64,000 nucleotides of DNA from Kitasatospora sp. MAP12-44. GTDB lineage: Bacteria > Actinomycetota > Actinomycetes > Streptomycetales > Streptomycetaceae. A program made the position numbers and the translations under genes. The notes below the pieces were generated by a model, which saw only the letters and a list, made by a program, of their open reading frames with translations, was not told the DNA's origin and did not search any database. Location: positions 6,634,001-6,698,000 of the forward strand of contig NZ_JARZAE010000004.1 of NCBI RefSeq assembly GCF_029892095.1, written 5' to 3'. This document shows, piece after piece, positions 8,193-18,806 of the stretch (positions are counted from its first letter, which is position 1; each line of letters begins with the position of its first letter).

Positions 8193-8689
8193 TGAACTAT
8201 AACGAAGGGGCGACCCCCGACGACGAGCCGTTCAGTGACACCTCACTCGGGCAGCTGTTCGCTCATGCCGCCAGACTGTCCGGCAGCGTGTGGCTGCGAC
8301 TGCTCAACGACCGCCTCGGCATCGGATGGACGGCGTTCAACGTCCTGCGCCAGCTCGACAGCGAGGACGGCCAGACCTCAAAGGACATCGCGCGGGTCGC
8401 CATGGTCGCGGCCCCGACCCTGACCGGCGTGGTGGACACCATGGAGAAGGACGGGCTGATCGAGCGGCGCCGCTCGGAGACCGACCGACGGGTGGTCCGC
8501 CTGTTCCTCACCGAGGCGGGCCGGCAGCGACTCGCGATGTCCGCCGGTGAACTCTCCGAGAGGTTCGACGTCCTGTTCGAGCCGGTGGACCCGGCCGACG
8601 AGCCGGCGATCCGGCAATTCCTGATCGCCGCCGTCGAGCGCTTCTCCATCGAACTCGGCCTGCCGCCGGCGCATCCGCCGCAACCCTGA
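8192..8689 (+). CDS. MarR-family regulator of the adjacent ABC exporter
   Basis: 165 residues; winged helix at about 45-120 with TSKDIARVAMVAAPTLTGVVDTMEKDGLIERRRSETDRRVVRLFLTEAG in successive segments, the typical MarR recognition helix, beta-wing with the DRR motif and exit helix. It precedes two ABC exporter genes by 22 bases and is surely their operon partner. The palindrome at 8176-8190 sits directly in front of its start, implying autorepression lifted by the exported compound or another ligand. There is little room for a ribosome site, so the mRNA is probably leaderless. Confidence 0.9.
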   Translation: MNYNEGATPDDEPFSDTSLGQLFAHAARLSGSVWLRLLNDRLGIGWTAFNVLRQLDSEDGQTSKDIARVAMVAAPTLTGVVDTMEKDGLIERRRSETDRRVVRLFLTEAGRQRLAMSAGELSERFDVLFEPVDPADEPAIRQFLIAAVERFSIELGLPPAHPPQP

Positions 8690-8711
8690 CCAAGCATCCG
8701 GGAGACTGCCC

Positions 8712-10442
8712 ATGCTGATCCGACTGCTACGTACCCACCTGGCGCCCTATCGGGGAGCCATCACTCTGGTGCTCCTGCTCCAGTTAGCCCAGACTCTGGC
8801 CACGCTCTACCTTCCCGCCCTCAACGCGGATCTCATCAACAAGGGCGTCGTCATCGGCGACACCTCCTTCATCGTGCGAAGCGGCGCCCTGATGACCGCG
8901 GTGTCCGCGGCGCAGATGCTCTGCTCACTGATCGCCGTCTACCTCGGCTCGCAGATCGCCGTCGGCGTCGGCAGCGACGTACGGGCGGCTGTCTTCGCCC
9001 GCGTGCAGAGCTTCTCGGCCCACGAGTTGAACCACTTCGGCACGCCCTCGCTGATCACTCGCAGCACCAACGACGTCCAACAGGTCCAGACGCTGGTGCA
9101 GATGACCCTCACGCTGATGGTCGTGGCCCCGCTCACCTGCATCGGCGGCATCGCCATGGCGTTGCGGCAGGACTCCGGGATCGCGGTCATCGTGCTCATC
9201 GCGGTGCCGTCCCTGGCCGCCGCTGTCGCGGTGATCGTCAGCCGGATGGGGCCGCAGTTCCGCGTCATGCAGACCCGCATCGACCACGTCAACCTGGTGC
9301 TGCGCGAGCAGATCAGCGGCGTCCGGGTGATCCGGGCCTTCGTCCGGGACCGGCGCGAGCAGCGGCGCTTCGCCAAGATCAACACGGAGCTGTCGGTCGC
9401 CAATCTGCGGGTCGGCCGGTTGATGGCGCTGATGTACCCGACCGTCCTGCTGGTGATGAACGGCTCCTCCGTGGCGGTCCTCTGGTTCGGCGGGCATCGG
9501 ATCGCCTCCGGCGCCATGCAGGTGGGATCGCTGACAGCCTTCCTCACCTACCTGGTGCTGATCCTGATGTCCGTCATGACGGCCACGTTCATGATGATGT
9601 CCGTCCCGCGGGCCGCGGTCTGTGCCGAGCGGATCATCGAGGTGATCGACACCGAGCCCAGCATCAGGCGTCCCTCCCAGCCGGCCACGCCCTCCGGAGC
9701 AGGTGAACTCGACTTGCGGGGTGTGGAGTTCCGCTACGCCGGGGCCGAACAGCCGGTGCTCAGCGGCATCGACCTGATCGCCCGCCCGGGCCGGACCACC
9801 GCGATCGTCGGCCCGACCGGCAGCGGGAAGAGCACCCTGCTCAACCTCATTCCGCGCCTGGTCGACGCCACCGACGGGACCGTCAGCATCGACGGCTGCG
9901 ACGTGCGCACCCTCGCCCCCGAGGCCATCTCCTCGGCCGTCACGCTGGTGGCACAGCGCCCGTTCCTGTTCTCCGGAACCGTCGCCTCGAACCTGCGCTA
10001 TGGCAAGCCCGACGCCACCGACGAGGAACTCTGGCGGGCCCTGGAGATCGCCCAGGCCCGTGACTTCGTCGAGCAGATGCCGGACGGGCTGGAGACCGCG
10101 ATCTCCCAGGGCGGCACCAACGTCTCCGGCGGCCAGCGCCAGCGGCTCGCGATCGCCCGCGCCCTGGTCCACCAGCCCCGGATCTACCTCTTCGACGACT
10201 CCTTCTCGGCCCTCGACTACGCCACCGACGCCGCCCTGCGCAGCGCCCTGGCCCGCGAGACCGCCGGCGCCACGACCGTCATCGTCGCCCAGCGGCTCAG
10301 CACGGTCCGCGACGCCGGCTGCATCGTCGTCCTGGACGAGGGGCGGGTTGTCGGCACCGGAACACACGACGAACTGATGAACACCAACCAGACCTACCGG
10401 GAGATCGCGCTCTCCCAACTTGTCGATAGCGAGGCTGTCTGA
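8712..10442 (+). CDS. ABC exporter half-transporter, degenerate-site subunit
   Basis: 576 residues: six-helix membrane domain (about 1-310) then an ATPase domain. Walker A is GPTGSGKST, the signature is NVSGGQRQRLAIARAL, and Walker B reads IYLFDDSFSALD with Asp where the catalytic Glu normally stands; this is the pattern of the non-hydrolysing site in heterodimeric exporters (TM287/288, TmrAB, BmrCD). It pairs with the next gene. Codon 25 is TTA (8784-8786), rare in this GC-rich context, so translation should depend on the bldA tRNA and be delayed to development. Likely role: export of the cluster product or self-resistance. Confidence 0.9.
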   Translation: MLIRLLRTHLAPYRGAITLVLLLQLAQTLATLYLPALNADLINKGVVIGDTSFIVRSGALMTAVSAAQMLCSLIAVYLGSQIAVGVGSDVRAAVFARVQSFSAHELNHFGTPSLITRSTNDVQQVQTLVQMTLTLMVVAPLTCIGGIAMALRQDSGIAVIVLIAVPSLAAAVAVIVSRMGPQFRVMQTRIDHVNLVLREQISGVRVIRAFVRDRREQRRFAKINTELSVANLRVGRLMALMYPTVLLVMNGSSVAVLWFGGHRIASGAMQVGSLTAFLTYLVLILMSVMTATFMMMSVPRAAVCAERIIEVIDTEPSIRRPSQPATPSGAGELDLRGVEFRYAGAEQPVLSGIDLIARPGRTTAIVGPTGSGKSTLLNLIPRLVDATDGTVSIDGCDVRTLAPEAISSAVTLVAQRPFLFSGTVASNLRYGKPDATDEELWRALEIAQARDFVEQMPDGLETAISQGGTNVSGGQRQRLAIARALVHQPRIYLFDDSFSALDYATDAALRSALARETAGATTVIVAQRLSTVRDAGCIVVLDEGRVVGTGTHDELMNTNQTYREIALSQLVDSEAV

Positions 10443-10473
10443 TGCTGACGAAAGAAAACGAGGGCAGGCAATT

Positions 10474-12372
<1,899 letters not shown>

Positions 12373-12395
12373 CTGACCGACCGTTTTCACGGCGC

Positions 12396-12439
12396 CTTGA
12401 ACACTCCTTGAACACTCCTGGAGGCCCGGCGGCGATCCT
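12396..12439 (+). promoter_or_regulatory. SARP-type direct repeats upstream of the SnoaL-like gene
   Basis: TTGAACA occurs at 12397-12403 and again at 12408-12414, with identical 11-base units (CTTGAACACTC twice). A weaker third heptamer TGGAGGC sits at 12419-12425, again 11 bases on. Eight bases after it lies GATCCT (12434-12439) as a possible -10. This repeat spacing and distance is how SARP proteins (ActII-ORF4, DnrI, AfsR) bind. The site would make the gene at 12482 a SARP target. Confidence 0.55.
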
Positions 12440-12481
12440 GGCCGAGCAGACCGTATCGACGACGTTGAGGCAGGTAAGACG

Positions 12482-13396
12482 GTGACCAGGAAGTCCAGTA
12501 CGGGACCGGACACAGACCGTAACGCCAGGTCGGTCCGCCGCTTGGTGAACGAGATGCACGCCGGGCATGGGTTCGACCGGCTCGACGAGTTCTACGCGCC
12601 GGGCCATCTGGAGCACGACCCGCGCGTCTCGCCCGGACCGACCGGCCTGCACGACTTCTGGCAGGAGCTGCTCCAGGGCTTCCCGGACCTCACGGTGACC
12701 CTGGACGTCATGGTCGCCGACAACGACCGGGTGATGGCCTTCCTGATCTGGCGCGGCACCCAGCGCGGACCGCTCGCCGGACAACCCGCCGGCGGCAGGG
12801 AGTTGGAGCTGCACACCAGCGAGCTGTTCCGACTTCGGGACGGCCTGGTCGTCGAGCACTGGGCCGTCGTCGACTACTCGATCCTGCGGACCTTCGGCAT
12901 GACCGCCCGCCAGGGGCCGGGCCCGGACCGGCCGCAGCTGCTCGGTCCGCACAGTGCCACCGAGGAGGCCAACGCCGCCGTCATCCTGGCGGCCTACCGG
13001 GAGGTGCTGTGCGAGCACCGTCTGGAGCGCGCCGACGCCTACTACGAACAGCACTACATCCACCACAATGCCCAGATGCCCGCGGTCCCCAACGGAGTCG
13101 AGGCGTTCAAGGAGTACTTCGCCGGCAACTTCGCCCGGTACCCCGACCTGACCGCGACCGTTGACCAGGTGCTCGCCTCGGGCGACCGCGTGATGGTGTT
13201 CGCCACCTGGCGCGGCCATTTCACCGGCTCCTCGCGCGGCCGGGGCCCGACCGGCAAAGCCCTGCTGATGCACACCTCCGACCAGTTCCGCCTGGTCGAC
13301 GGCAAGGTCGCCGAACACTGGGAGGTCGTCGACTACTCCGGGCTCGAGGACGTCGGCATCCCGATCCGCTCCTTCACGGCGGCCGGGCAGGGCTAG
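12482..13396 (+). CDS. Tandem SnoaL-like (NTF2-fold) protein
   Basis: 304 residues made of two related SnoaL/ester-cyclase-like domains, about 15-140 and 160-295. Both contain the family pattern: FYAPGHLEHDPR then FWQELLQGFPDLTVTLDVMVADNDRVMAFLIWRG in the first, and YYEQHYIHHN then FKEYFAGNFARYPDLTATVDQVLASGDRVMVFATWRG in the second, each ending EHW-VVDYS. Family members catalyse polyketide ring closure, hydroxylation or isomerisation, or merely bind ligands. The GTG start follows the SARP-type promoter repeats, so the gene likely belongs to the same cluster. The duplication within one chain is unusual but known. Confidence 0.85.
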   Translation: MTRKSSTGPDTDRNARSVRRLVNEMHAGHGFDRLDEFYAPGHLEHDPRVSPGPTGLHDFWQELLQGFPDLTVTLDVMVADNDRVMAFLIWRGTQRGPLAGQPAGGRELELHTSELFRLRDGLVVEHWAVVDYSILRTFGMTARQGPGPDRPQLLGPHSATEEANAAVILAAYREVLCEHRLERADAYYEQHYIHHNAQMPAVPNGVEAFKEYFAGNFARYPDLTATVDQVLASGDRVMVFATWRGHFTGSSRGRGPTGKALLMHTSDQFRLVDGKVAEHWEVVDYSGLEDVGIPIRSFTAAGQG

Positions 13397-13413
13397 CGGC
13401 CGGGCAGGGCTAG
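13380..13413. repeat. 17-base tandem duplication across a stop codon
   Basis: CGGCCGGGCAGGGCTAG occurs twice without a gap (13380-13396 and 13397-13413). The first copy holds the last codons and TAG stop of the SnoaL-like gene. It looks like a recent slippage duplication and does not alter the protein. Confidence 0.9.
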
Positions 13414-13524
13414 TGCTGCTCCGCGGATGTTCACGGAGGTGTCCGGTGCACGGTCCAGCGCGGGTGGTCGGCCAGACACGCTTTCCCGCCGGTGCTGTCA
13501 GTAGTGCGTACTAGACTGATCGTC

Positions 13525-14847
13525 ATGTCTGCCACCGCGCCCACCGCCCGCCGCCTGCGCGCGCGGTGGGCGGTCGGGCGGCTGCCGTGGTCGGCGGGGG
13601 TGTGGCGGGATACCGCGTTCGTCGTCGCGGGGGTGCCGCTGCATGCGGCGGGGGTGGTGGCCACGTTGGCGCCGCTGCTGCTGGGGCTGACCGCCGCGCC
13701 GCTGTCGGTGAGCCTGACCGTGATGCTGCTGGCGACGGTGGTCTTCGGTGCCGTCGTCGCGGTGCTGCTGGTCACCTGCGTCCCGCTGCTGACCAGGCTG
13801 CAGCGAAGCCGGCTGGCCGCGCTGTCGTCGGTTCGCCTGCCGCGCCAGCCCGAGGGTGCTCCGCGCCTCACGCACTGGCGCGCGGTGGTGGCGACCCTGC
13901 GCTCCGAAGCGCTCTGGCGCCAGGTCGGCTACCACGTGCTGGCCGGGCCGGCCGCCGCGCTCGGCGCGCTGCTGACCCTGGGGCTCTGGGCGTGCGGGGC
14001 GGCGCTGGCGCTGCTGCCGTGCTACGGCCTGCTGCTGCCCTCGGCGAGCGCGCTGAGTCTGCGGACGCAGCCGGAGTCGGCCGCCGTCGCGTGGGTGCTG
14101 GGGATCGCGCTGCTGTTCGCCGCTCCGCTGGTGGCCGGCGTGGTGGCCCGGGTGGATGCCCGCTGGGCCCGCAGGCTGCTCGGCCCCAACCGGGCACGGG
14201 AGTTGCAGCGCCGGGTGGATCACCTCGCGGTCAGCCGGGCCGCCGTCCTGGCGGCGGCCGACACCGAGCGCCGCCGGATCGAGCGGGACCTGCACGACGG
14301 CACCCAGCAGCGCCTGGTCGCGATGGCGATGAAGATCGGTATCGCCCGGGCGACCAACCCCGGCTTCCCTCCCGAGGTGCAGCGGCTGCTCGCCGAGGTG
14401 CACGGCGAGGCCAAGCTGGCGCTCTCCGAACTGCGCGACCTGGTCCGCGGCCTGCACCCGGCGGTGCTGGACGAGCAGGGCCTGGACGCGGCGCTGTCGG
14501 GGATCGCGGCCCGCGCGCCGTTCCCGGTCAAGCTGCACGTCTCCGCGGAGGCCGAGGGCCGGGCCGAGCCGGCCATCGAGGCCGTCGCGTACTTCGTGGT
14601 CTCCGAGGCGCTGGCCAACATCGCCAAGCACGCCGAGGCCTCCCGGGCCGACATCCACCTGGAGCGCGCCGCGGATATCCTGCGGGTGACCGTGATCGAC
14701 GACGGGCGCGGCGGGGCCGACCCGGCGCGGGGGAGCGGCCTTACCGGGCTCACCCAGCGCGTCTCCTCGGTGGACGGCACCTTCCGTATCAGCAGTCCCC
14801 TCGGGGGACCGACCAGAATCACCGTGGAGCTGCCGTGCGAGCTGTGA
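13525..14847 (+). CDS. NarL-family sensor histidine kinase
   Basis: 440 residues. Four or more membrane helices occupy about 25-220, without a large external domain. The HisKA_3 box ERRRIERDLHDGTQQRL carries the phosphoacceptor His257; the short ATPase domain has SEALANIAKHAEA (N box), VIDDGRGGADPARGSGLTGL (G1/G2). The start chosen is the ATG at 13525, 7 bases after a TAGACT -10-like element (13512-13517), so it is probably leaderless; a small inverted repeat TAGT-GCGT-ACTA (13502-13513) overlaps that element. It overlaps the response-regulator gene by 13 bases. Signal unknown; membrane or envelope stress is typical. Confidence 0.9.
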   Translation: MSATAPTARRLRARWAVGRLPWSAGVWRDTAFVVAGVPLHAAGVVATLAPLLLGLTAAPLSVSLTVMLLATVVFGAVVAVLLVTCVPLLTRLQRSRLAALSSVRLPRQPEGAPRLTHWRAVVATLRSEALWRQVGYHVLAGPAAALGALLTLGLWACGAALALLPCYGLLLPSASALSLRTQPESAAVAWVLGIALLFAAPLVAGVVARVDARWARRLLGPNRARELQRRVDHLAVSRAAVLAAADTERRRIERDLHDGTQQRLVAMAMKIGIARATNPGFPPEVQRLLAEVHGEAKLALSELRDLVRGLHPAVLDEQGLDAALSGIAARAPFPVKLHVSAEAEGRAEPAIEAVAYFVVSEALANIAKHAEASRADIHLERAADILRVTVIDDGRGGADPARGSGLTGLTQRVSSVDGTFRISSPLGGPTRITVELPCEL

Positions 14848-15482
14848 TCGCCGAGGATTCCGTGCTGCTGCGGGCCGGACTCGTCCAGCTGCTGCAGACC
14901 GCCGGGATCGAGGTCGTCGGCGATGTCGGCGACGCCGAGGCCCTGTTGGCGCTGGTCGAGGAGGTGCGCCCGGAGCTGGTGGTCACCGACGTCCGGATGC
15001 CGCCCTCGCACAGCGACGAGGGGATGCGTGCCGCGCTGACGATTCGTCAGAAGTGGCCCGGTACGGCCGTGCTGCTGCTGTCGCAGTACGTCGAGGAGCG
15101 CTACGCGGCGGCCCTGCTGTCCGGCAACACCCGCGGGGTGGGCTATCTGCTCAAGGACCGGGTGGCGGATGTCGCCGAGTTCATCGAGGCCCTGCACCGG
15201 GTCGCCGGTGGCGGGACGGCGCTGGACCCGGAGGTGGTCGCCCAGCTGCTGGTGCGCAAGAAGAGCGACCCGCTGGACCAACTGACCCCCCGCGAAAGGG
15301 AGGTGCTGGCGCTGATGGCCGAGGGCTGCTCCAACGCGGGCATCGGGCAGGCGCTGGTGGTGGGCGACAGTGCGGTCGCCAAGCACATCAACAACATCTT
15401 CGCCAAGCTGAATCTCTCGGTCGCCGACGGCGAGCACCGCCGGGTCCTGGCGGTCCTCCGCTTCCTGGGCGTCCAGGCGTGA
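14835..15482 (+). CDS. NarL/LuxR-type response regulator
   Basis: 215 residues starting at the GTG at 14835 inside the end of the kinase gene. The receiver domain has the acidic pair AED near the start, phosphoacceptor Asp52 in VVTDVRMPP and the conserved Lys in YLLKDR. The C-terminal LuxR helix-turn-helix is LTPREREVLALMAEGCSNAGI then VAKHINNIFAKLNL. It partners the kinase at 13525 and is followed by a coupled membrane protein gene, which it may control along with its own operon. Confidence 0.93.
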   Translation: MRAVIAEDSVLLRAGLVQLLQTAGIEVVGDVGDAEALLALVEEVRPELVVTDVRMPPSHSDEGMRAALTIRQKWPGTAVLLLSQYVEERYAAALLSGNTRGVGYLLKDRVADVAEFIEALHRVAGGGTALDPEVVAQLLVRKKSDPLDQLTPREREVLALMAEGCSNAGIGQALVVGDSAVAKHINNIFAKLNLSVADGEHRRVLAVLRFLGVQA

Positions 15483-16285
15483 GCGATACCGGGGGCGATA
15501 CCGGGGGCGATACCGGGGACGGGGGGAGTGAGCGGGCCTGGATAGCGGTGGCGGCGGTGACGGCCGTGGTGCTGCTGGTGCCGGCCGCGGTGGTCGGCTG
15601 GGCCTGGCTGGGCCACACCACTCGGATCGACGACGTCCGGCTCCAACACCGGGTCACCGCACTGCGCCTGGACGTGCCGGACGGCTCGGTGGTGCTCCGC
15701 CCGGGCCCGGTGGACCAGGTGCACGTGCACTCCACTCGCAGCTGGACGCTGCGCGCGCCCGAGGTCGAGCAGAGCTGGGACGGCGACACCCTGAGCATCC
15801 GGGTCACCAGCCCCGGGCCCGACCTGGACGGCCTGGCCGCCACCGTCGCGCTGGAGATCGAGGTCCCGCCGCAGGTGTCGGTGGACGCGCAGACCCGCTC
15901 GGCCTCGCTGGATCTGGCGCACCTCCAGGGCGACCTCCAGCTGCAGACCGGCTCCGGGGCGGTCACCGTCGCCGACGCCCAGGGGCGGTTGCGGGCGCTC
16001 AGCGACTCCGGCGCGATCCAGGCCGGCGCGCTCGCCTCGCCGATGGTCGACGCCCAGAGTCACTCCGGCGGGGTCAGCCTGGAGTTCGCCGCCGCGCCGC
16101 GCCAGGTCTCCGCCTCGCTGGGCTCGGGCGAGCTGGCGGTGGTCGTCCCGCCGAACAGCCGCTACCGGGTGGCCGGTTCGGCGGCCGGCAGCGGCCTGCG
16201 GATCGCCGACGGCCTGGACGATCCAGCCTCGGACCGCCTGATCACGGTCGAACTCGGCAACGGCCAAGGCAAGTTGGGCTACTGA
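15479..16285 (+). CDS. DUF4097-like membrane-anchored beta-helical protein
   Basis: 268 residues; the GTG overlaps the stop of the regulator gene (GTGA). A single membrane helix lies at about 20-45 (WIAVAAVTAVVLLVPAAVVGWAW), followed by an outside domain of short repeated beta-strands with runs such as LDLAHLQGDLQLQTGSGAVTV and GAIQAGALASPMVDAQSHSG, as in DUF4097 adhesin-like proteins. In actinomycetes such proteins often travel with a NarL-type kinase and regulator. The N-terminus holds the repeat DTGGDTGGDTGD, encoded by three 12-base units at 15485-15520. Function unknown; probably an envelope or signalling accessory. Confidence 0.75.
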   Translation: MSDTGGDTGGDTGDGGSERAWIAVAAVTAVVLLVPAAVVGWAWLGHTTRIDDVRLQHRVTALRLDVPDGSVVLRPGPVDQVHVHSTRSWTLRAPEVEQSWDGDTLSIRVTSPGPDLDGLAATVALEIEVPPQVSVDAQTRSASLDLAHLQGDLQLQTGSGAVTVADAQGRLRALSDSGAIQAGALASPMVDAQSHSGGVSLEFAAAPRQVSASLGSGELAVVVPPNSRYRVAGSAAGSGLRIADGLDDPASDRLITVELGNGQGKLGY

Positions 16286-16378
16286 GCCTAAGCAGTATCG
16301 ACGGAGTATAGACGCGCTGGCGAGGGTGAATCGTCCCCCGCCGTCGTCGGGGCCCGGCCCCGACCCGCGGAGGTGCGC

Positions 16379-17827
16379 ATGGCGCTCACGTCTCTACTCG
16401 CTCGCCTCGCCCGCCCCGTGCGCCGCTGCGCCGCCCTGGTGCTGCTCCTGGTGCTGGCCGCCCTGGCGGCGGCCGGGCCGGCGGCCGCGGACGGCGTGAG
16501 CCAGTACGCCGACGTATCGATCGCGGCCAGCTTCGGCGGCAACGAGCTGACCGTGGTGCTGCGCCAGGAGCAGTCCGTGCCGGGCCCGCTGCAGGTCGAC
16601 GTGATCGCCCACGACCCCGTGCACGCCGCGGTGTTGACGCTCTCCGTGCTGGCCTCGCAGGGCCTGCCGGGCGCCGACACGCAGGGGCAGGCGACCGTGC
16701 GGCTGGTCCCCGGCCGACCGGGCACCTACCCGGCCTCGCTCTTCGTCGACCGGACCGGTCCATGGGAGCTGGACGTGGCCGACGGCCAGGACACCATGCG
16801 GCTGCCCTTCCAGGTGCTGATGCCGCGCGCGGCGCCCTGGGAGCGGATCGCCTACCCGGCGCTGCTGGTCGCGGGCCTGCTGCTGCTCGGCGTCTTCGCC
16901 GCCGCGGTCTGCGGCCGGCGCCGACTGGCGGTGCCGCTGGCCGCGTTGGTGGCCGTGGCGCTGACCGTCGCCTCGACCACCGCGCTGCTCTCGGGCGACT
17001 TCACGGCGACCAATGCGGCCGGCTCGCCGACCGAGAAGCTGCTGGTCAACGCCGACGGCACCACCGCCAACGGCCGCGCCTTCGCCGACCAGCTGCTCTC
17101 CACCGTCCCGGCCGCCCCGCAGGCCGGGAGCGCGTTCGCGCTGGACCTCCAACTGAGCGACGGCGCCAGCGGCGCGCCGATCAACGACCTGGTGGTCCAC
17201 CACGGCGCGCTCGCCCACACGGTGATCACCAGTCAGGACTTCACGTACTTCGCGCACCTGCACCCCGTCCCCGTCCAGCCCGGCGACCTGCTGCTGCGCC
17301 TCACCCTGCCCCGGCCGGGCCACTACCTGGTGCAGACCGAGATCACCCGGGTCGACAGCGGCAGCCAGCTGCTCACCACCACCCTGGACGTCGGCGGCAC
17401 CGCCCCGTCCACGTCTGCGCAGCCGGCCGCGCCGCAGCCGGGTCTGGACACCGCGCAGGACTCCCAGGTCACGCTGTCCCCGAGTCGGCCGGTGGCCGGT
17501 CGGCCGGCCGAGATCACCCTGCACGCGGGCACCGCCGCGGCGCCCGAGAGCGACCTGCAGGGCTGGCTCGGCATGTCCGGCCACCTCTTCGTCCGCGCGC
17601 CCGGCAGCGACTTCTTCGGCCATGTGCACGAGACGGCCTCGATGGCCGCGCTGGCCGTCCCCGGCGCCGTCATCCCCGACGAGACGGTGGGTCAGTACGG
17701 GCCGCTGCTGCACTTCGTCTTCTCCTTCCCCGCCCCGGGCCGCTACCCGGTGTGGATCCAGTACGAGCGGGGCTTCCGCATCCACACGGTGGCCCTCACC
17801 GTCGACGTCACCGGAGACACCCCATGA
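16379..17827 (+). CDS. Secreted membrane protein with two FixH/YtkA-like His-rich domains
   Basis: 482 residues. A signal sequence (about 1-38, ending AAAADG) is followed by a beta-sandwich of about 100 residues, a pair of membrane helices (about 160-205), and then two related extracytoplasmic domains. Each ends in a His signature: HHGALAH with FAHLHPVPV, and MSGHLFVRAPGSDFFGHVHE. These match the MHL...F-HLHP pattern seen in YtkA/FixH-like and heavy-metal-associated secreted domains, so copper or other metal handling is likely but not proven. The start ATG follows GGAGGTG. Its stop overlaps the next start (ATGA). The CopC-type His-to-Met ligand set is not clear. Confidence 0.7.
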   Translation: MALTSLLARLARPVRRCAALVLLLVLAALAAAGPAAADGVSQYADVSIAASFGGNELTVVLRQEQSVPGPLQVDVIAHDPVHAAVLTLSVLASQGLPGADTQGQATVRLVPGRPGTYPASLFVDRTGPWELDVADGQDTMRLPFQVLMPRAAPWERIAYPALLVAGLLLLGVFAAAVCGRRRLAVPLAALVAVALTVASTTALLSGDFTATNAAGSPTEKLLVNADGTTANGRAFADQLLSTVPAAPQAGSAFALDLQLSDGASGAPINDLVVHHGALAHTVITSQDFTYFAHLHPVPVQPGDLLLRLTLPRPGHYLVQTEITRVDSGSQLLTTTLDVGGTAPSTSAQPAAPQPGLDTAQDSQVTLSPSRPVAGRPAEITLHAGTAAAPESDLQGWLGMSGHLFVRAPGSDFFGHVHETASMAALAVPGAVIPDETVGQYGPLLHFVFSFPAPGRYPVWIQYERGFRIHTVALTVDVTGDTP

Positions 17828-18246
17828 CCGTCCCCTCCATCCGTACTCAAGCGTTTCTCGGGTCCGCCGTGATGGCCTTCGTCCTGCTGCTGATGTTCTG
17901 GCCGCACGGCGGCGGGTCCCGTGCTGTCCAGGTGGCGGCCGCGACCCCCGACTACGCCGTCCAGGTGCGCCTGCCGCACCCGGACACCGGCTCCGACCAG
18001 GCCGACATCACCGTCGACCGGCGCGATCACGGCCCGGTGCAGCTGTCGCAGGTCACCGTGGACGCGCTGATGCCGAGCATGGGTCACGCGATGCCCGCGC
18101 TGACCGCCGCCGCCACCGGCCCCGGCCAGTACCGGACGCAGGGTCAGTTGTTCCTGATGGCAGGCAGTTGGCAGCTCTCGGTCCACCTCTACGGGGCGGC
18201 CGGCAGCGAGGTGGTGACCGTCCCGGTGACCGTTCCCGCCTCCTGA
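17824..18246 (+). CDS. YtkA/FixH-like secreted protein
   Basis: 140 residues, coupled by ATGA to the preceding gene. One N-terminal hydrophobic helix (about 8-28) anchors or exports it; the rest is one immunoglobulin-like domain with DYAVQVRLPHPDTGSDQADI, DALMPSMGHAMPALTAA and GQLFLMAGSWQLSVHL. The Met/His stretch MPSMGHAMP is the typical YtkA feature and could bind copper. It probably works with the two-domain protein upstream at the outer face of the membrane. Confidence 0.75.
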   Translation: MTVPSIRTQAFLGSAVMAFVLLLMFWPHGGGSRAVQVAAATPDYAVQVRLPHPDTGSDQADITVDRRDHGPVQLSQVTVDALMPSMGHAMPALTAAATGPGQYRTQGQLFLMAGSWQLSVHLYGAAGSEVVTVPVTVPAS

Positions 18247-18484
18247 CCGATGTGACCGATGGATTCCTCCTCATCTGAGCTGATTCGTCCTGGCCGGGAG
18301 CTGACAACGGGCTGCAATGACAGCCCCTTGCCACCTCCTAGCCGGGACAGCGGACCCCTACCGGTGTTGAATTGAGTCAACAGGGGGACGAAGTTCACGG
18401 AGCACCTGGAATGGTGCGGCAGGGCCCTAGTGGCCCGCCCGTGAGCGGGGTCCAAAAGCGATTTTGAGAAAAGGAAATACCCAC
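18247..18484 (+). promoter_or_regulatory. Promoter/leader region of the acyl-peptide cluster
   Basis: 238 bases without a gene. TGTTGA (18365-18370) and TCAACA (18377-18382) form 6-base inverted arms around ATTGAG, a candidate operator; a related TTGA...TCAA arrangement sits near the cluster regulator gene at 29475-29491. A GC-rich hairpin-forming stretch at about 18416-18450 and an AAAAGGAAA ribosome site lead into the small gene at 18485. Confidence 0.4.
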
Positions 18485-18691
18485 ATGCTCAAGAATGTCG
18501 CCGTGACCGTTCTGGCCCAGCGCATCGCCTGCATTGTGCTCCTCTCCGCCGCCGCTGTCGGCGCCGTCGCCCAGCTGGACACCGCACAGGCACGGCCGCA
18601 GCAGAGCGTTGTCGCCGACACGACTCCCACCCAGGTCGGCAATGCCGTGCCGGCCCCGGCCCCGGGTGGCAACACCACCGGCTGGGAGTAA
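18485..18691 (+). CDS. Small secreted peptide heading the acyl-transfer cluster
   Basis: 68 residues beginning MLKNVAVTVLAQRIACIVLL. Residues about 10-35 form a hydrophobic signal segment with a plausible Ala-X-Ala-type cleavage near LDTAQA, leaving a mature part of about 30 residues ending PAPAPGGNTTGWE. The start is preceded by AAAGGAAA, and the frame has the codon bias of a real gene. It precedes the thioesterase by 115 bases that include a possible small hairpin (CACCG...CGGTG, about 18758-18776). The family is not one I recognise. It could be a signalling peptide, a leader peptide or a substrate of the enzymes encoded downstream; none of these is shown. Confidence 0.65.
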   Translation: MLKNVAVTVLAQRIACIVLLSAAAVGAVAQLDTAQARPQQSVVADTTPTQVGNAVPAPAPGGNTTGWE

Positions 18692-18806
18692 TACCCACGG
18701 CATTCCGCTCGGCCGATATATGGCGAGAATATAGGGCTGCCGGATAGCTTTCCGATCGAGCGCACCGGAATTCTTCGGTGACAGTGGATGCCACGGAGGA
18801 CATCAG

